64,000 nucleotides of DNA from Cognaticolwellia beringensis (GCF_002076895.1 NZ_CP020465.1:1550001-1614000); one strand, 5' to 3'; positions 19,952 to 29,917 are shown, counted from the stretch's first letter. Notes: a model not told the origin generated them from the letters alone. Program-made: numbers and translations.

Positions 19952-20497
19952 TTGGATAGTTTATACGGAAAAGTAGCGCCAAGTGTTTGGCAAAAAGCGC
20001 AAAAAATTAAACTTTTTGTTTGTGACATTGACGGTGTTTTTTCTGATGGTCGTATCTACTTAGGCAATAACGGTGAAGAACTAAAAGCCTTTCATACCAA
20101 AGATGGTTATGGCATTAAAGCTTTAGGGGCAAGTGGTGTTGATGTTGCCGTGATCACGGGCAGAAAATCTAATATCGTCCAAACACGCATGACGGCATTA
20201 AACGTTAAACACATAGTGCAAGGTGAAGAAAATAAACTGCCTGCATTAAAAGCGATGATAGACGCTTTACAACTAACGCCTGAACAAGTTGCTTACATCG
20301 GCGATGATATGCCAGATTTTGAATGCCTAAACTATGTTGGTTTTAGTATTGCGGTTAATGACGCGCACCCTGCCATTTTAAATCTTTGTGATTACACAAC
20401 CTATACCCGAGGTGGCTTTGGTGCTGTGCGCGAAACTTGCGACCTTATTATGCAAAGTCAGCATACTTTAGCCGATGCAAAGGGTGCCAGTATATGA
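19952..20497 (+). CDS. kdsC: 3-deoxy-D-manno-octulosonate 8-phosphate phosphatase
   Basis: KdsC removes the phosphate from Kdo-8-P to give free Kdo. It is a HAD-superfamily C0 phosphatase: motif I is VCDIDGVFSDG with the two catalytic aspartates, motif II is VITGRKS and motif IV is YIGDDMPD. The start is TTG at 19952, two bases after the kdsD stop, with an AGGAG ribosome-binding site at 19938-19942 inside the kdsD end; no ATG lies near. The 181-residue length is normal. The stop overlaps the lptC ATG. Confidence 0.95.
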   Translation: MDSLYGKVAPSVWQKAQKIKLFVCDIDGVFSDGRIYLGNNGEELKAFHTKDGYGIKALGASGVDVAVITGRKSNIVQTRMTALNVKHIVQGEENKLPALKAMIDALQLTPEQVAYIGDDMPDFECLNYVGFSIAVNDAHPAILNLCDYTTYTRGGFGAVRETCDLIMQSQHTLADAKGASI

Positions 20498-21060
20498 ACC
20501 GCATCACCCTTGCGACAATAACCTTATTTATTTTGGCGTTAACGACTTATGGTCTACTTGAGTGGTATGGCGCTAAGAAAGAAACCAGTAGTATCCTCGA
20601 CAATGCCACTAATCCAGAATTTATTGCTGAAAACCTCAACAGCGATGTTTACAAAGCAACCGGTGCATTATCATATAATGTAGAAGCACAACGGATGGAA
20701 CATTATGCTCAATTAGAGGTCACACACTTTGAATACCCAAGATATACCCTATACCCAAAAAACAACAAACCTACTTGGCAAGTAACAGCCAATGAAGGCA
20801 CGTTATATAATAATAACCGTGTAAAATTGAAAAACCGCGTACGTTTAATCGCCACTGATGAAGAAAGTTTGATACAGGAAGTGCACGGAAAAAATTTAGA
20901 AATGGATTTAAAAACTAATATAATCAGCTCAGAGCAAACTATCTTAATATTAGGTAAAGGATTTACTATGTATGGCTCAGGATTAATTGTAGACTTAAAC
21001 ACAACACAGATGACATTGACTGAACATGTGCAAACCATTTATAAAAAAATTAAAAAATAA
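20494..21060 (+). CDS. lptC: LPS export ABC transporter periplasmic protein LptC
   Basis: LptC is the bitopic inner-membrane protein that receives lipopolysaccharide from LptB2FG and passes it to LptA. A single N-terminal transmembrane helix (about 4-22) is followed by a beta-jellyroll domain with the YPRYTLYPKNNKPTWQVTANEG region. The ATG at 20494 overlaps the kdsC stop (ATGA) and gives 188 residues, close to the family norm; an earlier in-frame ATG lies deep inside kdsC. The end overlaps the lptA start by 35 bp. Confidence 0.93.
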   Translation: MNRITLATITLFILALTTYGLLEWYGAKKETSSILDNATNPEFIAENLNSDVYKATGALSYNVEAQRMEHYAQLEVTHFEYPRYTLYPKNNKPTWQVTANEGTLYNNNRVKLKNRVRLIATDEESLIQEVHGKNLEMDLKTNIISSEQTILILGKGFTMYGSGLIVDLNTTQMTLTEHVQTIYKKIKK

Positions 21061-21571
21061 CCTTATTTGCCTCACCGCTTTCGCATTATTAGTGCCAGCA
21101 GTAAGCGCAGAAAAGTTTAATGTTGAACAAGAAATTAAAATATCTTCTTCGCGACAAGCTGCCGATCTGAAAAACAAAATATTCAGTTATATCGATAATG
21201 TCATTATTGCTCAAGGCACGCTAACAATACATGCTGAATTAGTACAGGTAATTACCGAAGATAAAAGTGATAACAAAATTTATATTGCCAAGGGTTCACC
21301 AGCGACATTTGAGCAAACGCTGCAAGATGGCAGCCCCATAAACCTACAAGCTAATGAAATCCGGTATGAGCCCAGTATGAACACCGTGGTCATTTCAGGT
21401 AATGCACTTCTGCGCCAAGAAGGTAGTGAAGTTAGCGGTAGTAAAATCACTTATAATTTTGACACCGAATATGTCAATGCTGAAAGCTTAGATAACGCTA
21501 AAGTAGAAACGGTATTACAGCCAAAAAATAAAACTGAACTGCCTAAAAAATCTAAGGACAAGCAAGAGTAA
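21026..21571 (+). CDS. lptA: LPS transport periplasmic protein LptA
   Basis: LptA forms the periplasmic bridge that carries lipopolysaccharide from LptC to LptDE. A signal peptide (about 1-28, ending VSA-EKF) precedes an OstA-like beta-jellyroll domain with EIKISSSRQAADLKNKIFSYIDNVIIAQG and ANEIRYEP segments. The C-terminus is rich in lysine. The 181-residue length is normal. It overlaps lptC by 35 bp and is directly followed by lptB, so lptCAB are one unit. Confidence 0.93.
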   Translation: MCKPFIKKLKNNLICLTAFALLVPAVSAEKFNVEQEIKISSSRQAADLKNKIFSYIDNVIIAQGTLTIHAELVQVITEDKSDNKIYIAKGSPATFEQTLQDGSPINLQANEIRYEPSMNTVVISGNALLRQEGSEVSGSKITYNFDTEYVNAESLDNAKVETVLQPKNKTELPKKSKDKQE

Positions 21572-22303
21572 ATGTCAACTTCAACATTATCAGCAACCGG
21601 TCTTGCAAAAGCCTACAAAGGCAGAAAAGTCGTTAAAAACGTCAGTATGAAAGTGTCCGCAGGACAAATTGTTGGCTTATTAGGTCCCAATGGCGCGGGT
21701 AAAACCACCTCCTTTTATATGATTGTTGGCTTAGTCAATAACGACAGTGGCTCAATTGTTTTAAATGGTGAAGATTTAACTTTGTTACCCATGCACGAAC
21801 GTGCGCGTAAGGGCATCGGCTATTTACCACAAGAAGCTTCAATTTTTCGCAAATTGTCTGTTTATGACAACATTATGGCCATTTTACAAACGCGTAAAAC
21901 CCTGAGCGATGTTGAACGAGAAGAAAAACTTGAACATTTATTAGAAGAGTTCAACATCGGTCATATCAAGGATAACTTAGGTATGAGTTTATCTGGCGGT
22001 GAACGCCGACGTGTTGAAATAGCACGTGCTTTAGCGGCAGACCCTAAATTTATTCTCCTTGATGAACCTTTTGCTGGTGTTGACCCAATTTCAGTAGGTG
22101 ATATAAAAAAAATTATCCTACACTTAAAAGAACGTGGCATTGGTATTCTGATCACTGATCATAATGTACGAGAAACACTCGATGTCTGTGAACATGCTTA
22201 TATCGTTAGTCATGGTGAACTGATCGCTGAAGGTAATTCGAATCAAATACTTGCAAATCAACATGTAAGAGATGTATACCTTGGTGAACAATTCACGCTA
22301 TAG
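21572..22303 (+). CDS. lptB: LPS export ABC transporter ATPase LptB
   Basis: LptB is the ATPase of the LptB2FG extractor that drives lipopolysaccharide export. Walker A is [12 protein letters not shown], the signature motif is [15 protein letters not shown], Walker B is [13 protein letters not shown] and the switch His lies in LITDHNVRE. The 243-residue length matches the family. It begins immediately after the lptA stop and is followed after 60 bp by rpoN, the standard gammaproteobacterial order. Confidence 0.97.
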   Translation: MSTSTLSATGLAKAYKGRKVVKNVSMKVSAGQIVGLLGPNGAGKTTSFYMIVGLVNNDSGSIVLNGEDLTLLPMHERARKGIGYLPQEASIFRKLSVYDNIMAILQTRKTLSDVEREEKLEHLLEEFNIGHIKDNLGMSLSGGERRRVEIARALAADPKFILLDEPFAGVDPISVGDIKKIILHLKERGIGILITDHNVRETLDVCEHAYIVSHGELIAEGNSNQILANQHVRDVYLGEQFTL

Positions 22304-22363
22304 TGAATAACAGACTAAAGCGGTATAACAATAATGTATTTCAACAGGGAAATGAAAACGTAA

Positions 22364-23872
22364 ATGCGTCCTACTTTGCAACTCCGTATCGGACAACAAT
22401 TAACGATGACCCCGCAATTGCAGCAGGCGATCAAGCTACTGCAATTATCGACTCTGGATCTCCAGCAAGAAATTCAAGAAGCACTCGAAAGTAACCCCTT
22501 GCTTGAAGTTGATGAATCTTTTGAAAGTAACTCAGAAAGCACCCCAGATCACTTAGAAGAAGGTTACTCCGCTAGTGTTGGCGAAACGAAAGAAATGTCT
22601 TCGTCTGATGGTAGTGAGGATTCTGCCCCGAGTATCGATGAGATTAGCTCATCCGAAGGTTTAGCTAAAACCGATATTCCCGAAGAATTAAACAGTGATA
22701 GCACTTGGGATGATAACTTCAGTGCCAGTGCGAGCAGCGGCGGTGTTGGTCACGCATCTGAAGATTATACTTATCAGGGTGAAACGAAAGATTCACTGCA
22801 AGACCATCTTATTTGGCAGATGGAACTTACGCCATTTAGCGATACCGACAGAACCATTGCCATCGCCATTATTGAAGCTATAGATGAAGCAGGTTACTTA
22901 ACGGTTACCGCAGATGAGATATTAGAAAGCGTTGGTATAGACGATGTAGAACTCGATGAAGTTGAAGTGGTACTTAAACGAATTAACGTTTTTGATCCCG
23001 TTGGCGTGGCTGCTCGTTCAATTCCTGAGTGTTTGCTTATCCAGCTCAATCAATTTGCGAAAGATACGCCTTGGCTAGCTGAAAGTAAATTAGCCGTAAC
23101 TGAACACATTGACTTGCTTGGTAATCGTGATTATCGACAACTGATGCGTAAATTACGCATCAAAGAAGATCAATTGCGCGAAGTTATTCGCTTGATCCAA
23201 TCGTTAGATCCTCGTCCAGGCGATAGTGTCATCAAAAGTGAAGAGCAATATGTGATTCCTGATGTATCTGTTGAGAAGAAAAACGGCCGCTGGACGGTAG
23301 AGCTTAATCCTGATACTGCACCTAAATTATCAGTGAATCAACAATATGCTGCCATGTCTAGGTCTATGAAGTCGTCTGCTGATAGCCAATTTATTCGCTC
23401 GAATTTACAAGAAGCAAAATGGTTTATCAAAAGCTTAGAAAGTCGCAATGATACCTTATTAAAAGTTTCAAATTGCATTGTACAACGCCAACAAGGTTTC
23501 TTTGAACATGGGCCTGAGGCTATGCGACCTATGGTATTAAATGATATTGCAGAAGCTGTGGACATGCATGAATCAACCATCTCTCGTGTTACCACACAAA
23601 AATATATGCACACACCCAGAGGCATTTTTGAGCTTAAATACTTTTTCTCTAGCCACGTAAGTACTGAAAATGGCGGTGAGTGTTCTTCAACTGCTATTCG
23701 TGAATTAATTAAAAAGCTTGTTGCCGCTGAAATACCCGCAAAGCCATTAAGCGACAGTAAAATCGCAGATATATTAGCTGAACAAGGTATAAAAGTAGCA
23801 AGGAGAACCATTGCCAAGTATCGAGAGTCGCTCTCTATACCGCCGTCAAATCAACGTAAAAGCCTATTGTAG
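22364..23872 (+). CDS. rpoN: RNA polymerase sigma-54 factor
   Basis: Sigma-54 directs RNA polymerase to -24/-12 promoters that need activator ATPases. The Q- and L-rich region I (residues 1-50, [23 protein letters not shown]) is followed by an acidic region II (about 50-150), the core-binding and DNA-binding domains, and the C-terminal RpoN box [12 protein letters not shown]. Total length 502. It lies in the conserved lptB-rpoN-hpf-ptsN-rapZ-npr run. No internal break was seen. Confidence 0.97.
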   Translation: MRPTLQLRIGQQLTMTPQLQQAIKLLQLSTLDLQQEIQEALESNPLLEVDESFESNSESTPDHLEEGYSASVGETKEMSSSDGSEDSAPSIDEISSSEGLAKTDIPEELNSDSTWDDNFSASASSGGVGHASEDYTYQGETKDSLQDHLIWQMELTPFSDTDRTIAIAIIEAIDEAGYLTVTADEILESVGIDDVELDEVEVVLKRINVFDPVGVAARSIPECLLIQLNQFAKDTPWLAESKLAVTEHIDLLGNRDYRQLMRKLRIKEDQLREVIRLIQSLDPRPGDSVIKSEEQYVIPDVSVEKKNGRWTVELNPDTAPKLSVNQQYAAMSRSMKSSADSQFIRSNLQEAKWFIKSLESRNDTLLKVSNCIVQRQQGFFEHGPEAMRPMVLNDIAEAVDMHESTISRVTTQKYMHTPRGIFELKYFFSSHVSTENGGECSSTAIRELIKKLVAAEIPAKPLSDSKIADILAEQGIKVARRTIAKYRESLSIPPSNQRKSLL

Positions 23873-23907
23873 GCAGTCTTATTCACCAAAAAAGAGGAAT
23901 GAAGCAT

Positions 23908-24195
23908 ATGCAAATTAATCTTACTGGACACCATGTCGATGTTACCGACTCATTACGTGATTATGTTAATGGCAAGTTTGAAAAGCTAGAACGTCATTTT
24001 GAGCATATTAATAATGTACATGTCGTATTAACCGTAGAAAAATTGAATCAGATTGCCGAATCTACTGTGCACTTAAGTGGCTCAGAGGTTCACGCGAAGG
24101 CCGAGCATAATGATATGTATGCATCAATTGATGCATTAATTGATAAGCTAGATCGCCAAATCCTGAAATACAAAGGCAAAATTAACAAGCATTAG
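23908..24195 (+). CDS. hpf: Short ribosome hibernation-promoting factor
   Basis: HPF binds the 30S subunit and promotes 100S ribosome dimers in stationary phase, together with RMF in E. coli. The ATG at 23908 (MQINLTGHHVDVTDSLRDYV) is preferred: it aligns with E. coli HPF and sits 11 bp from the GAGGAA site, whereas the ATG at 23899 is too close to it. The 95-residue length identifies the short form without the C-terminal dimerisation domain. It follows rpoN by about 35 bp. Confidence 0.94.
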   Translation: MQINLTGHHVDVTDSLRDYVNGKFEKLERHFEHINNVHVVLTVEKLNQIAESTVHLSGSEVHAKAEHNDMYASIDALIDKLDRQILKYKGKINKH

Positions 24196-24224
24196 CGCTC
24201 AGTCGCTTTAGGTTTTATAAGTTT

Positions 24225-24677
24225 ATGAAGTTGCAAGACATTTTATCCCCGGACTGCACTATTTGTGCAGCACCGGGCTCCAGTAAAAAACGTATTCTAG
24301 AATACTTAAGTAGCCTGGCCGCCGATAAATTGGCAGACCATGACACATTTCAACTCTTAGAAAGCCTAGTTAAACGTGAAAGAATGGGGTCAACTGGCAT
24401 AGGTAATGGCATTGCTATACCGCATGGTCGTTTGGAAAATGCTACACAGCCCATTGCCGTAGTAATAACCACAGAAGAAGCAATTGATTTTGATGCTATT
24501 GATCATCGCCCAGTTGATATTTTTATTGCCTTATTTGTGCCTGAAGAAGAATGTCAAAACCACCTCAGTACATTGCAGAGCATCGCAAAAATTTTTCGTA
24601 ACAAGCAATTTTGCAAGCAAGTACGAAAATGCGAAAGTAACCAAGCACTGTATCAGTTAATCCAACAAGCGAGCTAA
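24225..24677 (+). CDS. ptsN: Nitrogen-PTS EIIA protein PtsN
   Basis: EIIA-Ntr is the terminal phosphoacceptor of the nitrogen phosphotransferase chain PtsP-NPr-PtsN, which regulates potassium and cell-envelope processes rather than sugar uptake. The 150-residue domain has the phosphorylated histidine H67 in GNGIAIPHGRL, preceded by RERMGSTGIG. It lies between hpf and rapZ, with its partner NPr two genes downstream. Confidence 0.94.
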   Translation: MKLQDILSPDCTICAAPGSSKKRILEYLSSLAADKLADHDTFQLLESLVKRERMGSTGIGNGIAIPHGRLENATQPIAVVITTEEAIDFDAIDHRPVDIFIALFVPEEECQNHLSTLQSIAKIFRNKQFCKQVRKCESNQALYQLIQQAS

Positions 24678-24683
24678 ACACAG

Positions 24684-25541
24684 ATGAAGCTAATTATAGT
24701 CAGTGGCCGTTCAGGGTCAGGTAAAAGTGTTGCACTGCGAGTGTTAGAGGATTTAGGCTACTATTGTGTTGATAATATCCCTGTCAACTTATTACCTGCT
24801 CTCATCCATACAGTGATTAACGATTATGAGAATGTAGCTGTGAGTCTCGATGTACGAAACTTACCAGCTGATCCTAATGATGTACCTGAAATCATTGAAT
24901 ATATGCCTAATGCGGTTGAATTAAGCTTACTTTATTTAGATGCGGATGATAGTGATCTTATTCGTCGATTCAGTGAAACGCGACGCTTACATCCGTTGAT
25001 TAAACAAAATATTGCCTTAGACCAAGCCATTGCCCTAGAGAAAAAGCTCCTTGAGCCAATCGCCAGTCGAGCACACTTATATATCAATACTAGCCAACTT
25101 ACGCCACATCAACTAGCGGACTTAGTTAGAGAGCGAATTTTGGGGAAAAAATCTGGCTCTATGGTCGTTGTCTTTGAGTCATTTGGTTTTAAACATGGCG
25201 TACCACAAGATGCTGACTATGTTTTTGATGCGCGTTTTTTACCAAACCCATTTTGGGATAAAGAACTAAAGGGCTTCACAGGGTTAGATAAACCGGTACA
25301 AGACTTCCTTGCAAGCCAACCGATAGTGACTAAGTTTATTTGGCAAATCAACAGTTTTATGATGACTTGGTTACCGCATCTAGAACGAAATAATCGCAGT
25401 TATATTACCATTGCGATTGGTTGTACTGGCGGCATGCACCGTTCGGTATATATTGCCGAAATACTGGCAAATAATATGCGTAAAGAACGTAAAGATGTGC
25501 AATCACGTCATCGTGACTTACCTACTACTGCAAGTACGTAA
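24684..25541 (+). CDS. rapZ: RNase adapter protein RapZ
   Basis: RapZ is an RNA-binding adaptor that in enterics presents the small RNA GlmZ to RNase E, controlling glucosamine-6-phosphate synthase. The 285-residue product has a Walker A motif G8RSGSGKS15, a Walker B-like segment, and the C-terminal domain with GCTGGMHRSVYIAE and a basic RNA-binding tail (NNMRKERKDVQSRHRDL). It starts 6 bp after ptsN and precedes NPr, the standard order. Whether this genome has GlmZ/GlmY is unknown. Confidence 0.95.
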   Translation: MKLIIVSGRSGSGKSVALRVLEDLGYYCVDNIPVNLLPALIHTVINDYENVAVSLDVRNLPADPNDVPEIIEYMPNAVELSLLYLDADDSDLIRRFSETRRLHPLIKQNIALDQAIALEKKLLEPIASRAHLYINTSQLTPHQLADLVRERILGKKSGSMVVVFESFGFKHGVPQDADYVFDARFLPNPFWDKELKGFTGLDKPVQDFLASQPIVTKFIWQINSFMMTWLPHLERNNRSYITIAIGCTGGMHRSVYIAEILANNMRKERKDVQSRHRDLPTTAST

Positions 25542-25547
25542 ATTACC

Positions 25548-25826
25548 ATGAGCGCACAAGCAAGCCGGAAAGTACTTATCATTAATAAACTTGGCCTACA
25601 TGCCCGTGCGGCTTCTAAACTTGCACAATTGAGCCAAAAGTTTACCGCTAAAGTGACTATTGAGTTAGACGAAAACCGTGCAGACGCGAACAGTATAATG
25701 GGCTTAATGCTACTCGCCGGCGCACAAGGTAAAACCGTCAAGGTAATTGCTTCAGGGGTAGATGCCGAAATAGCATTAGAAGAAATTTGCCAACTCTTTA
25801 GTAACAGGTTTGATGAAGCTGAATAG
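25548..25826 (+). CDS. ptsO: Nitrogen-PTS phosphocarrier protein NPr
   Basis: NPr is the HPr-like carrier that passes phosphate from EI-Ntr to PtsN. The phospho-histidine H18 lies in the motif NKLGLHARAASKLAQL, and the Ser-site region is DANSIMGLMLLAGAQG. The 92-residue length is typical. Last gene of the rpoN run; a gap of about 500 bp follows. Confidence 0.94.
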   Translation: MSAQASRKVLIINKLGLHARAASKLAQLSQKFTAKVTIELDENRADANSIMGLMLLAGAQGKTVKVIASGVDAEIALEEICQLFSNRFDEAE

Positions 25827-26343
25827 GAATCACAGTATTTATCGTATTTCTGTTTGCTCTTAAGTTAATAAAAAAGCTGCGAAAACTGATAAATTACGGT
25901 AAACTCAACGCGGATAATTATTAATATTAAATACTCATTGGAAAAATGAATTAGCTAACTTACGCTACATTTGAGAATTTAGCACAAACGATATTTCTCA
26001 AACATATTCATTCTCGGCGTTGCCTCCTTAGTCGCTTTGCCTGAATCATCCAAATAGTCGAATTTTTTCTCATTTGATATTATTTAATATAACTTTAATA
26101 ATACTCTTTCATAATAGGGACTGTTTAGCTTTCTGGGTTAAAGTTTACATCAGGTAAAATAACTTTCAATAATCCCAAAGGTAGCGTTAGTTTGAAGTTG
26201 ATACCGCGTGCTCACACGCTGATTTAGCTAGCATCATTTCTTGTATTTTGCTGGGTCAACATATCAAACCATCGACTACAAAGTAAGTTCAACAATCCCT
26301 GGTAACTTTTAGTTTTCGTTTTGCAACGGCAAAAGGTAAGAAT
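25827..26343. other. Gap between ptsO and mgtE
   Basis: About 517 bp without a credible gene. Small inverted repeats are present: TTTGAGAA (25970-25977) with TTCTCAAA (25995-26002), GCGTG/CACGC near 26205, and a TTTTGC/GCAAAA hairpin at 26319-26334 just before the mgtE ribosome-binding site. No intrinsic terminator for the rpoN run was obvious. None of the inverted repeats is strong enough to assign a function. Confidence 0.45.
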
Positions 26344-27702
26344 ATGCCGGAAGTTTCTGAACAAGAATACAGCCACCAGCGCCTTCAGCAGGTTAACGAT
26401 GCCCTCGATAGTGGTATGTTTGTCTATGTCCGCAAACTTTTGCAAGACATGCCCGCTTATGATCTTGCTTTACTCTTAGAGTCATCCCCAACCAAAAGCC
26501 GTGTCGCGCTTTGGCAGCTGATTGACGCAGATCATCACGGTGATGTGCTTGAAGAGCTAAACGAAGAAGTTCGAAAAGGTATTCTGAAAAACATTAATCC
26601 CGCGAAGCTTGCTGCTGTTGCAGAAGGCATGGATGTTGATGATTTAGCCGAAGTTTTCAGAACATTACCTGACAGTGTTTATCAGGAAGTGCTTAATGCG
26701 ATGGACGGGCAAGATCGCAGCCGTGTAGAAGCAGCACTTTCATTCGAGGAAGACACGGCCGGCGGTATCATGAATACCGATACTATCTCTATTCGTCCTG
26801 ATGTGACGGTGGATGTAGTTTTACGTTATTTACGCTTGCGCGGAGAATTACCCGAAGCAACTGACTCATTTTATGTGGTCGACAGAGCAGATCACTTTAT
26901 TGGTGCTGTTTCATTATCAGCCATTGTTACTGCCAAAGCAGAAACAATTATTTCGAGCCTAATCGATAAAGACATCGAGGCTATTAACGCTGATATGAAC
27001 GAAACTGATGTCGCGAAATTATTTGAACGCTACGATTGGTTTTCGGCTCCGGTTATCGATCATGAAGGCCGACTTTTAGGTCGTATTACTATCGATGATG
27101 TCGTCGATATTATTCGTGAAGAAGCAGAGCATTCCATGATGAGTATGGCGGGTCTAGACGACGAAGCCGATACCTTCGCGCCAGTATTGAAAAGTACGCA
27201 GCGACGCTCTATCTGGTTAGGCGTAAACTTAATTACAGCACTTATGGCTGTTGCTGTATCCAGTATGTTTGAAGGTATTTTAAATCAGCTAGCTATTTTA
27301 GCCGTATTAAACTCATTGGTCCCTAGTATGGGCGGCGTAGCTGGAAATCAAACCTTAACCTTAGTTATTCGAGGTATGGCCTTAGGTCATATTGGTGAAA
27401 GTAACTCGCGAATTTTACTATACAAAGAATTGGCCATTGGCTTTTTTAATGGCTTGATTTGGGCGATATTAATTGCCTCAGTCGTTGCTATATGGCAGCA
27501 AAACCTCATGCTAGGTGCCATCATCGCTTTTGCCATGTTAATGAATATGACCGCTGCCGGCATTGCCGGTGTTACTGTGCCATTAATGTTGAAAAAGATG
27601 AACATAGATCCCGCTTTAGCAGGCAGCGTTATCCTAACAACCGTTACAGATGTTGTCGGCATATTCGCCTTTTTAGGTACAGCAACCTTGATGCTAGGGT
27701 AA
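26344..27702 (+). CDS. mgtE: Magnesium transporter MgtE
   Basis: MgtE is a Mg2+-gated channel/transporter of the inner membrane. The 452-residue protein has the expected order: an N-terminal helical domain (about 20-130, ending AALSFEEDTAGGIMNTDTISI), two CBS domains (about 140-260) that sense Mg2+, a plug helix, and a five-helix membrane domain (about 285-450). Pore-lining motifs PSMGGVAGNQTLTLVIRG and VVGIFAFLGTATL are visible. A 4-base-loop hairpin lies next to its AAGG ribosome-binding site. It is convergent with pmbA across a tandem-repeat array. Confidence 0.93.
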   Translation: MPEVSEQEYSHQRLQQVNDALDSGMFVYVRKLLQDMPAYDLALLLESSPTKSRVALWQLIDADHHGDVLEELNEEVRKGILKNINPAKLAAVAEGMDVDDLAEVFRTLPDSVYQEVLNAMDGQDRSRVEAALSFEEDTAGGIMNTDTISIRPDVTVDVVLRYLRLRGELPEATDSFYVVDRADHFIGAVSLSAIVTAKAETIISSLIDKDIEAINADMNETDVAKLFERYDWFSAPVIDHEGRLLGRITIDDVVDIIREEAEHSMMSMAGLDDEADTFAPVLKSTQRRSIWLGVNLITALMAVAVSSMFEGILNQLAILAVLNSLVPSMGGVAGNQTLTLVIRGMALGHIGESNSRILLYKELAIGFFNGLIWAILIASVVAIWQQNLMLGAIIAFAMLMNMTAAGIAGVTVPLMLKKMNIDPALAGSVILTTVTDVVGIFAFLGTATLMLG

Positions 27703-27710
27703 TAGACCAT

Positions 27711-27913
27711 AGCGATAAGCTTTCAGTTTAAAGCTGTCAGAAAATAACTAAAACTACACCGCGATTAGCTTTCAGGTTAAAGCTATCAGAAAATAACTAA
27801 AACTACATAGCGATTAGCTTTCAGGTTAAAGCTGTCAGTAAATAACTAAAACGAGCTTCTGTTCACTTGTTTTTTCTGACGGCTGACAGCTATTAACTTC
27901 AAACTTTAATCGC
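27711..27913. repeat. 49-bp tandem repeat array with inverted terminal copy
   Basis: Three copies of a 49-bp unit begin at 27712, 27761 and 27810 (each starting GCGAT), the last incomplete after about 27852. Each unit contains AGCTTT...AAAGCT, a small hairpin, and a CTGTCAG-type motif. A degenerate inverted copy lies at 27876-27913, touching the pmbA stop codon, so the last unit and the inverted copy can pair into a long imperfect stem. The array fills the gap between convergent mgtE and pmbA. Confidence 0.85.
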
Positions 27914-29287
27914 TTAACTGCCTGCAATTTGCATTTCGTTAACAATAATAGAACCCGTGCGAATACTACCTCTCATATCAGTATCGTTACCAATGGCGAC
28001 AATACCAGAGAATATATCCTGTAACTTACCGGCAATGGTAATCTCATCAACTGGGTAAGCTATTTCGCCATTTTCAACCCAGAAGCCTGCTGCGCCGCGA
28101 GAATAATCACCCGTTACAACGTTGACGCCTTGGCCCATCAATTCAGTCACTAATAAACCCGTACCTAAGGTTTTTAACATGGCATCAAAATCGCCACCTT
28201 GGCCTGACTCTTTCATACCGAGTTGCCAATTATGAATGCCGCCCGCATGACCGGTTGTTTTCAGTCCCATCTTGCGTGCTGAATAACTTGTTAAAAGATA
28301 AGTGGCTAAGCTACCATCCGTAATTATTTCACGATCAACCGTGGCAACACCCTCTGCATCGAAAGCACTACTTGCTAACGCTTTTTTCAAATGCGGACGT
28401 TCACTGATGCTTAAAAATTCAGGAAAAACTTGCTTGCCAATCGAATCCATTAAAAAAGATGATTTTCTATATAAATTTCCACCACTAATGGCCGCAATAA
28501 AATGACCAAACAAAGTGTTAGCGATATCTGCACGAAACATGACCGGCACTTTAGTGGTCGATAACTTTCGAGCACCTAAACGCGACAAAGCTTCAATAGA
28601 GGCTTGTTGTCCTATTTTAGCGGCACTTTCCATCGCATCGAATTCACGACTAACGGTATAAGCATAATCGCGCTGCATGTCGTCACCTTCGTTAGCAATC
28701 ATCACACAACTTAAACTGTGACGAGTACTCGGGTAACCCACTAACTGACCATGGGTATTGCCGTAGACTTTAAAGCCTTCAAAGCTTGCTAACGTAGCGC
28801 CATCTGAATTAGTAATACGTTTATCATAGCCAAGCGCGGTGTCTTCACATGCTTTCGCTAAGCTTATCGCTTGCTCTGTGGTTAATGCCTTAGGATGATA
28901 TAAATCTAAATCTTCAGGTGCCATCGCAAGTCTATCTTTATCCGCCATGCCTGAGCATTCATCAACAGACGTATACTTAGCAATATTTACTGCGGCTTCT
29001 ATTGCTTGTTTTAAGGCTTTCTCAGATAAGTCGGCCGTCGAAGCACTACCTTTACGACCGTCTTTATAAACCGTAATACCTAGTCCACCATCATTAGTAA
29101 ACTCAACGTTTTCAACTTCGCCCATGCGAGTACTGACACTAAGCCCTTGTTGGCGGCTCATCGCAACTTCAGCACCATCGGCTCCAAGTGTTTTAGCCAT
29201 AGTCATGGCGTCATTAACACGTTTTTTAACATGTTCTATTTGCATTTGGATACTTTCTGAATCGCTCATGGGTAAATTATTTCTCAT
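27914..29287 (-). CDS. pmbA: Metalloprotease subunit PmbA (TldE)
   Basis: PmbA/TldE partners with TldD in a heterodimeric zinc protease that matures peptides such as microcins and degrades unfolded peptides. The 457-residue product follows E. coli PmbA throughout, for instance GVSTRMGEVENVEF-like and TSYSARKMGLKTTGHAGG segments and the C-terminal GDYSRGAAGFWVENGEI. TldE lacks the zinc site, which resides in TldD (not in this window). Two ATG codons 18 bp apart (29287 and 29269) are possible starts and neither has a clear ribosome-binding site. It is divergent from darP, as usual. Confidence 0.95.
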   Translation of the reverse strand: MRNNLPMSDSESIQMQIEHVKKRVNDAMTMAKTLGADGAEVAMSRQQGLSVSTRMGEVENVEFTNDGGLGITVYKDGRKGSASTADLSEKALKQAIEAAVNIAKYTSVDECSGMADKDRLAMAPEDLDLYHPKALTTEQAISLAKACEDTALGYDKRITNSDGATLASFEGFKVYGNTHGQLVGYPSTRHSLSCVMIANEGDDMQRDYAYTVSREFDAMESAAKIGQQASIEALSRLGARKLSTTKVPVMFRADIANTLFGHFIAAISGGNLYRKSSFLMDSIGKQVFPEFLSISERPHLKKALASSAFDAEGVATVDREIITDGSLATYLLTSYSARKMGLKTTGHAGGIHNWQLGMKESGQGGDFDAMLKTLGTGLLVTELMGQGVNVVTGDYSRGAAGFWVENGEIAYPVDEITIAGKLQDIFSGIVAIGNDTDMRGSIRTGSIIVNEMQIAGS

Positions 29288-29374
29288 ATTTTATCGATAC
29301 AAACAACAGGAATGTTTTTGCTGCTCCTGCTTTGTTGTATACTATAGGTAATTATCACTTGATTACTTAACATT

Positions 29375-29893
29375 ATGCCCCACTCTGCCAACGATATCGA
29401 TGAATTAGAAGAAGAATTACTGAGTAAATCGGAAATAAAACGAGAAATGCATCGACTGCAAGATTTTGGCCTGGTTATAGTCAAAATGTCGAAGCATCAA
29501 CGCAGTAAATTACCGCTGACTGATGATCTAAAAGCTGCCATGTTGCTGGCGGATAAAATCACCAATAAACATGAGGCGTTACGTCGACATGTGCGTCATA
29601 TTGCAAAAATATTGGCTGAAACCGATCTTGAACCGATTAAACAAGCTATGGATGTTATGGCGAATAAACATCAGCAAGAGTCAGTTAAATTTGAAAAACT
29701 AGAAAAAATGCGTGATGACCTTATCGCCAATGGTAATGAGACCATTGAAGCATTATTAGCCGAATGTGAAGGCATGGAAAGACAAAAGCTGCGACAGTTA
29801 GTTCGCCAGGCAAAAAAAGAACATAGCGCTGAAAAGGTTGGTAAACATTACCGAGATTTATTTGCCTACTTAAAAGAGCACGTAGTTTTTTAA
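29375..29893 (+). CDS. darP: Ribosome-associated protein DarP (YjgA)
   Basis: DarP is a dual-acting late assembly factor of the 50S subunit in E. coli. The 172-residue, highly charged helical protein starts with acidic residues followed by EEELLSKSEIKREMHRLQDFG, a family hallmark, and ends with KHYRDLFAYLKEHV. It diverges from pmbA and is closed by a strong terminator. Confidence 0.93.
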   Translation: MPHSANDIDELEEELLSKSEIKREMHRLQDFGLVIVKMSKHQRSKLPLTDDLKAAMLLADKITNKHEALRRHVRHIAKILAETDLEPIKQAMDVMANKHQQESVKFEKLEKMRDDLIANGNETIEALLAECEGMERQKLRQLVRQAKKEHSAEKVGKHYRDLFAYLKEHVVF

Positions 29894-29917
29894 CTAAATT
29901 CTAATACATGCGACAAA

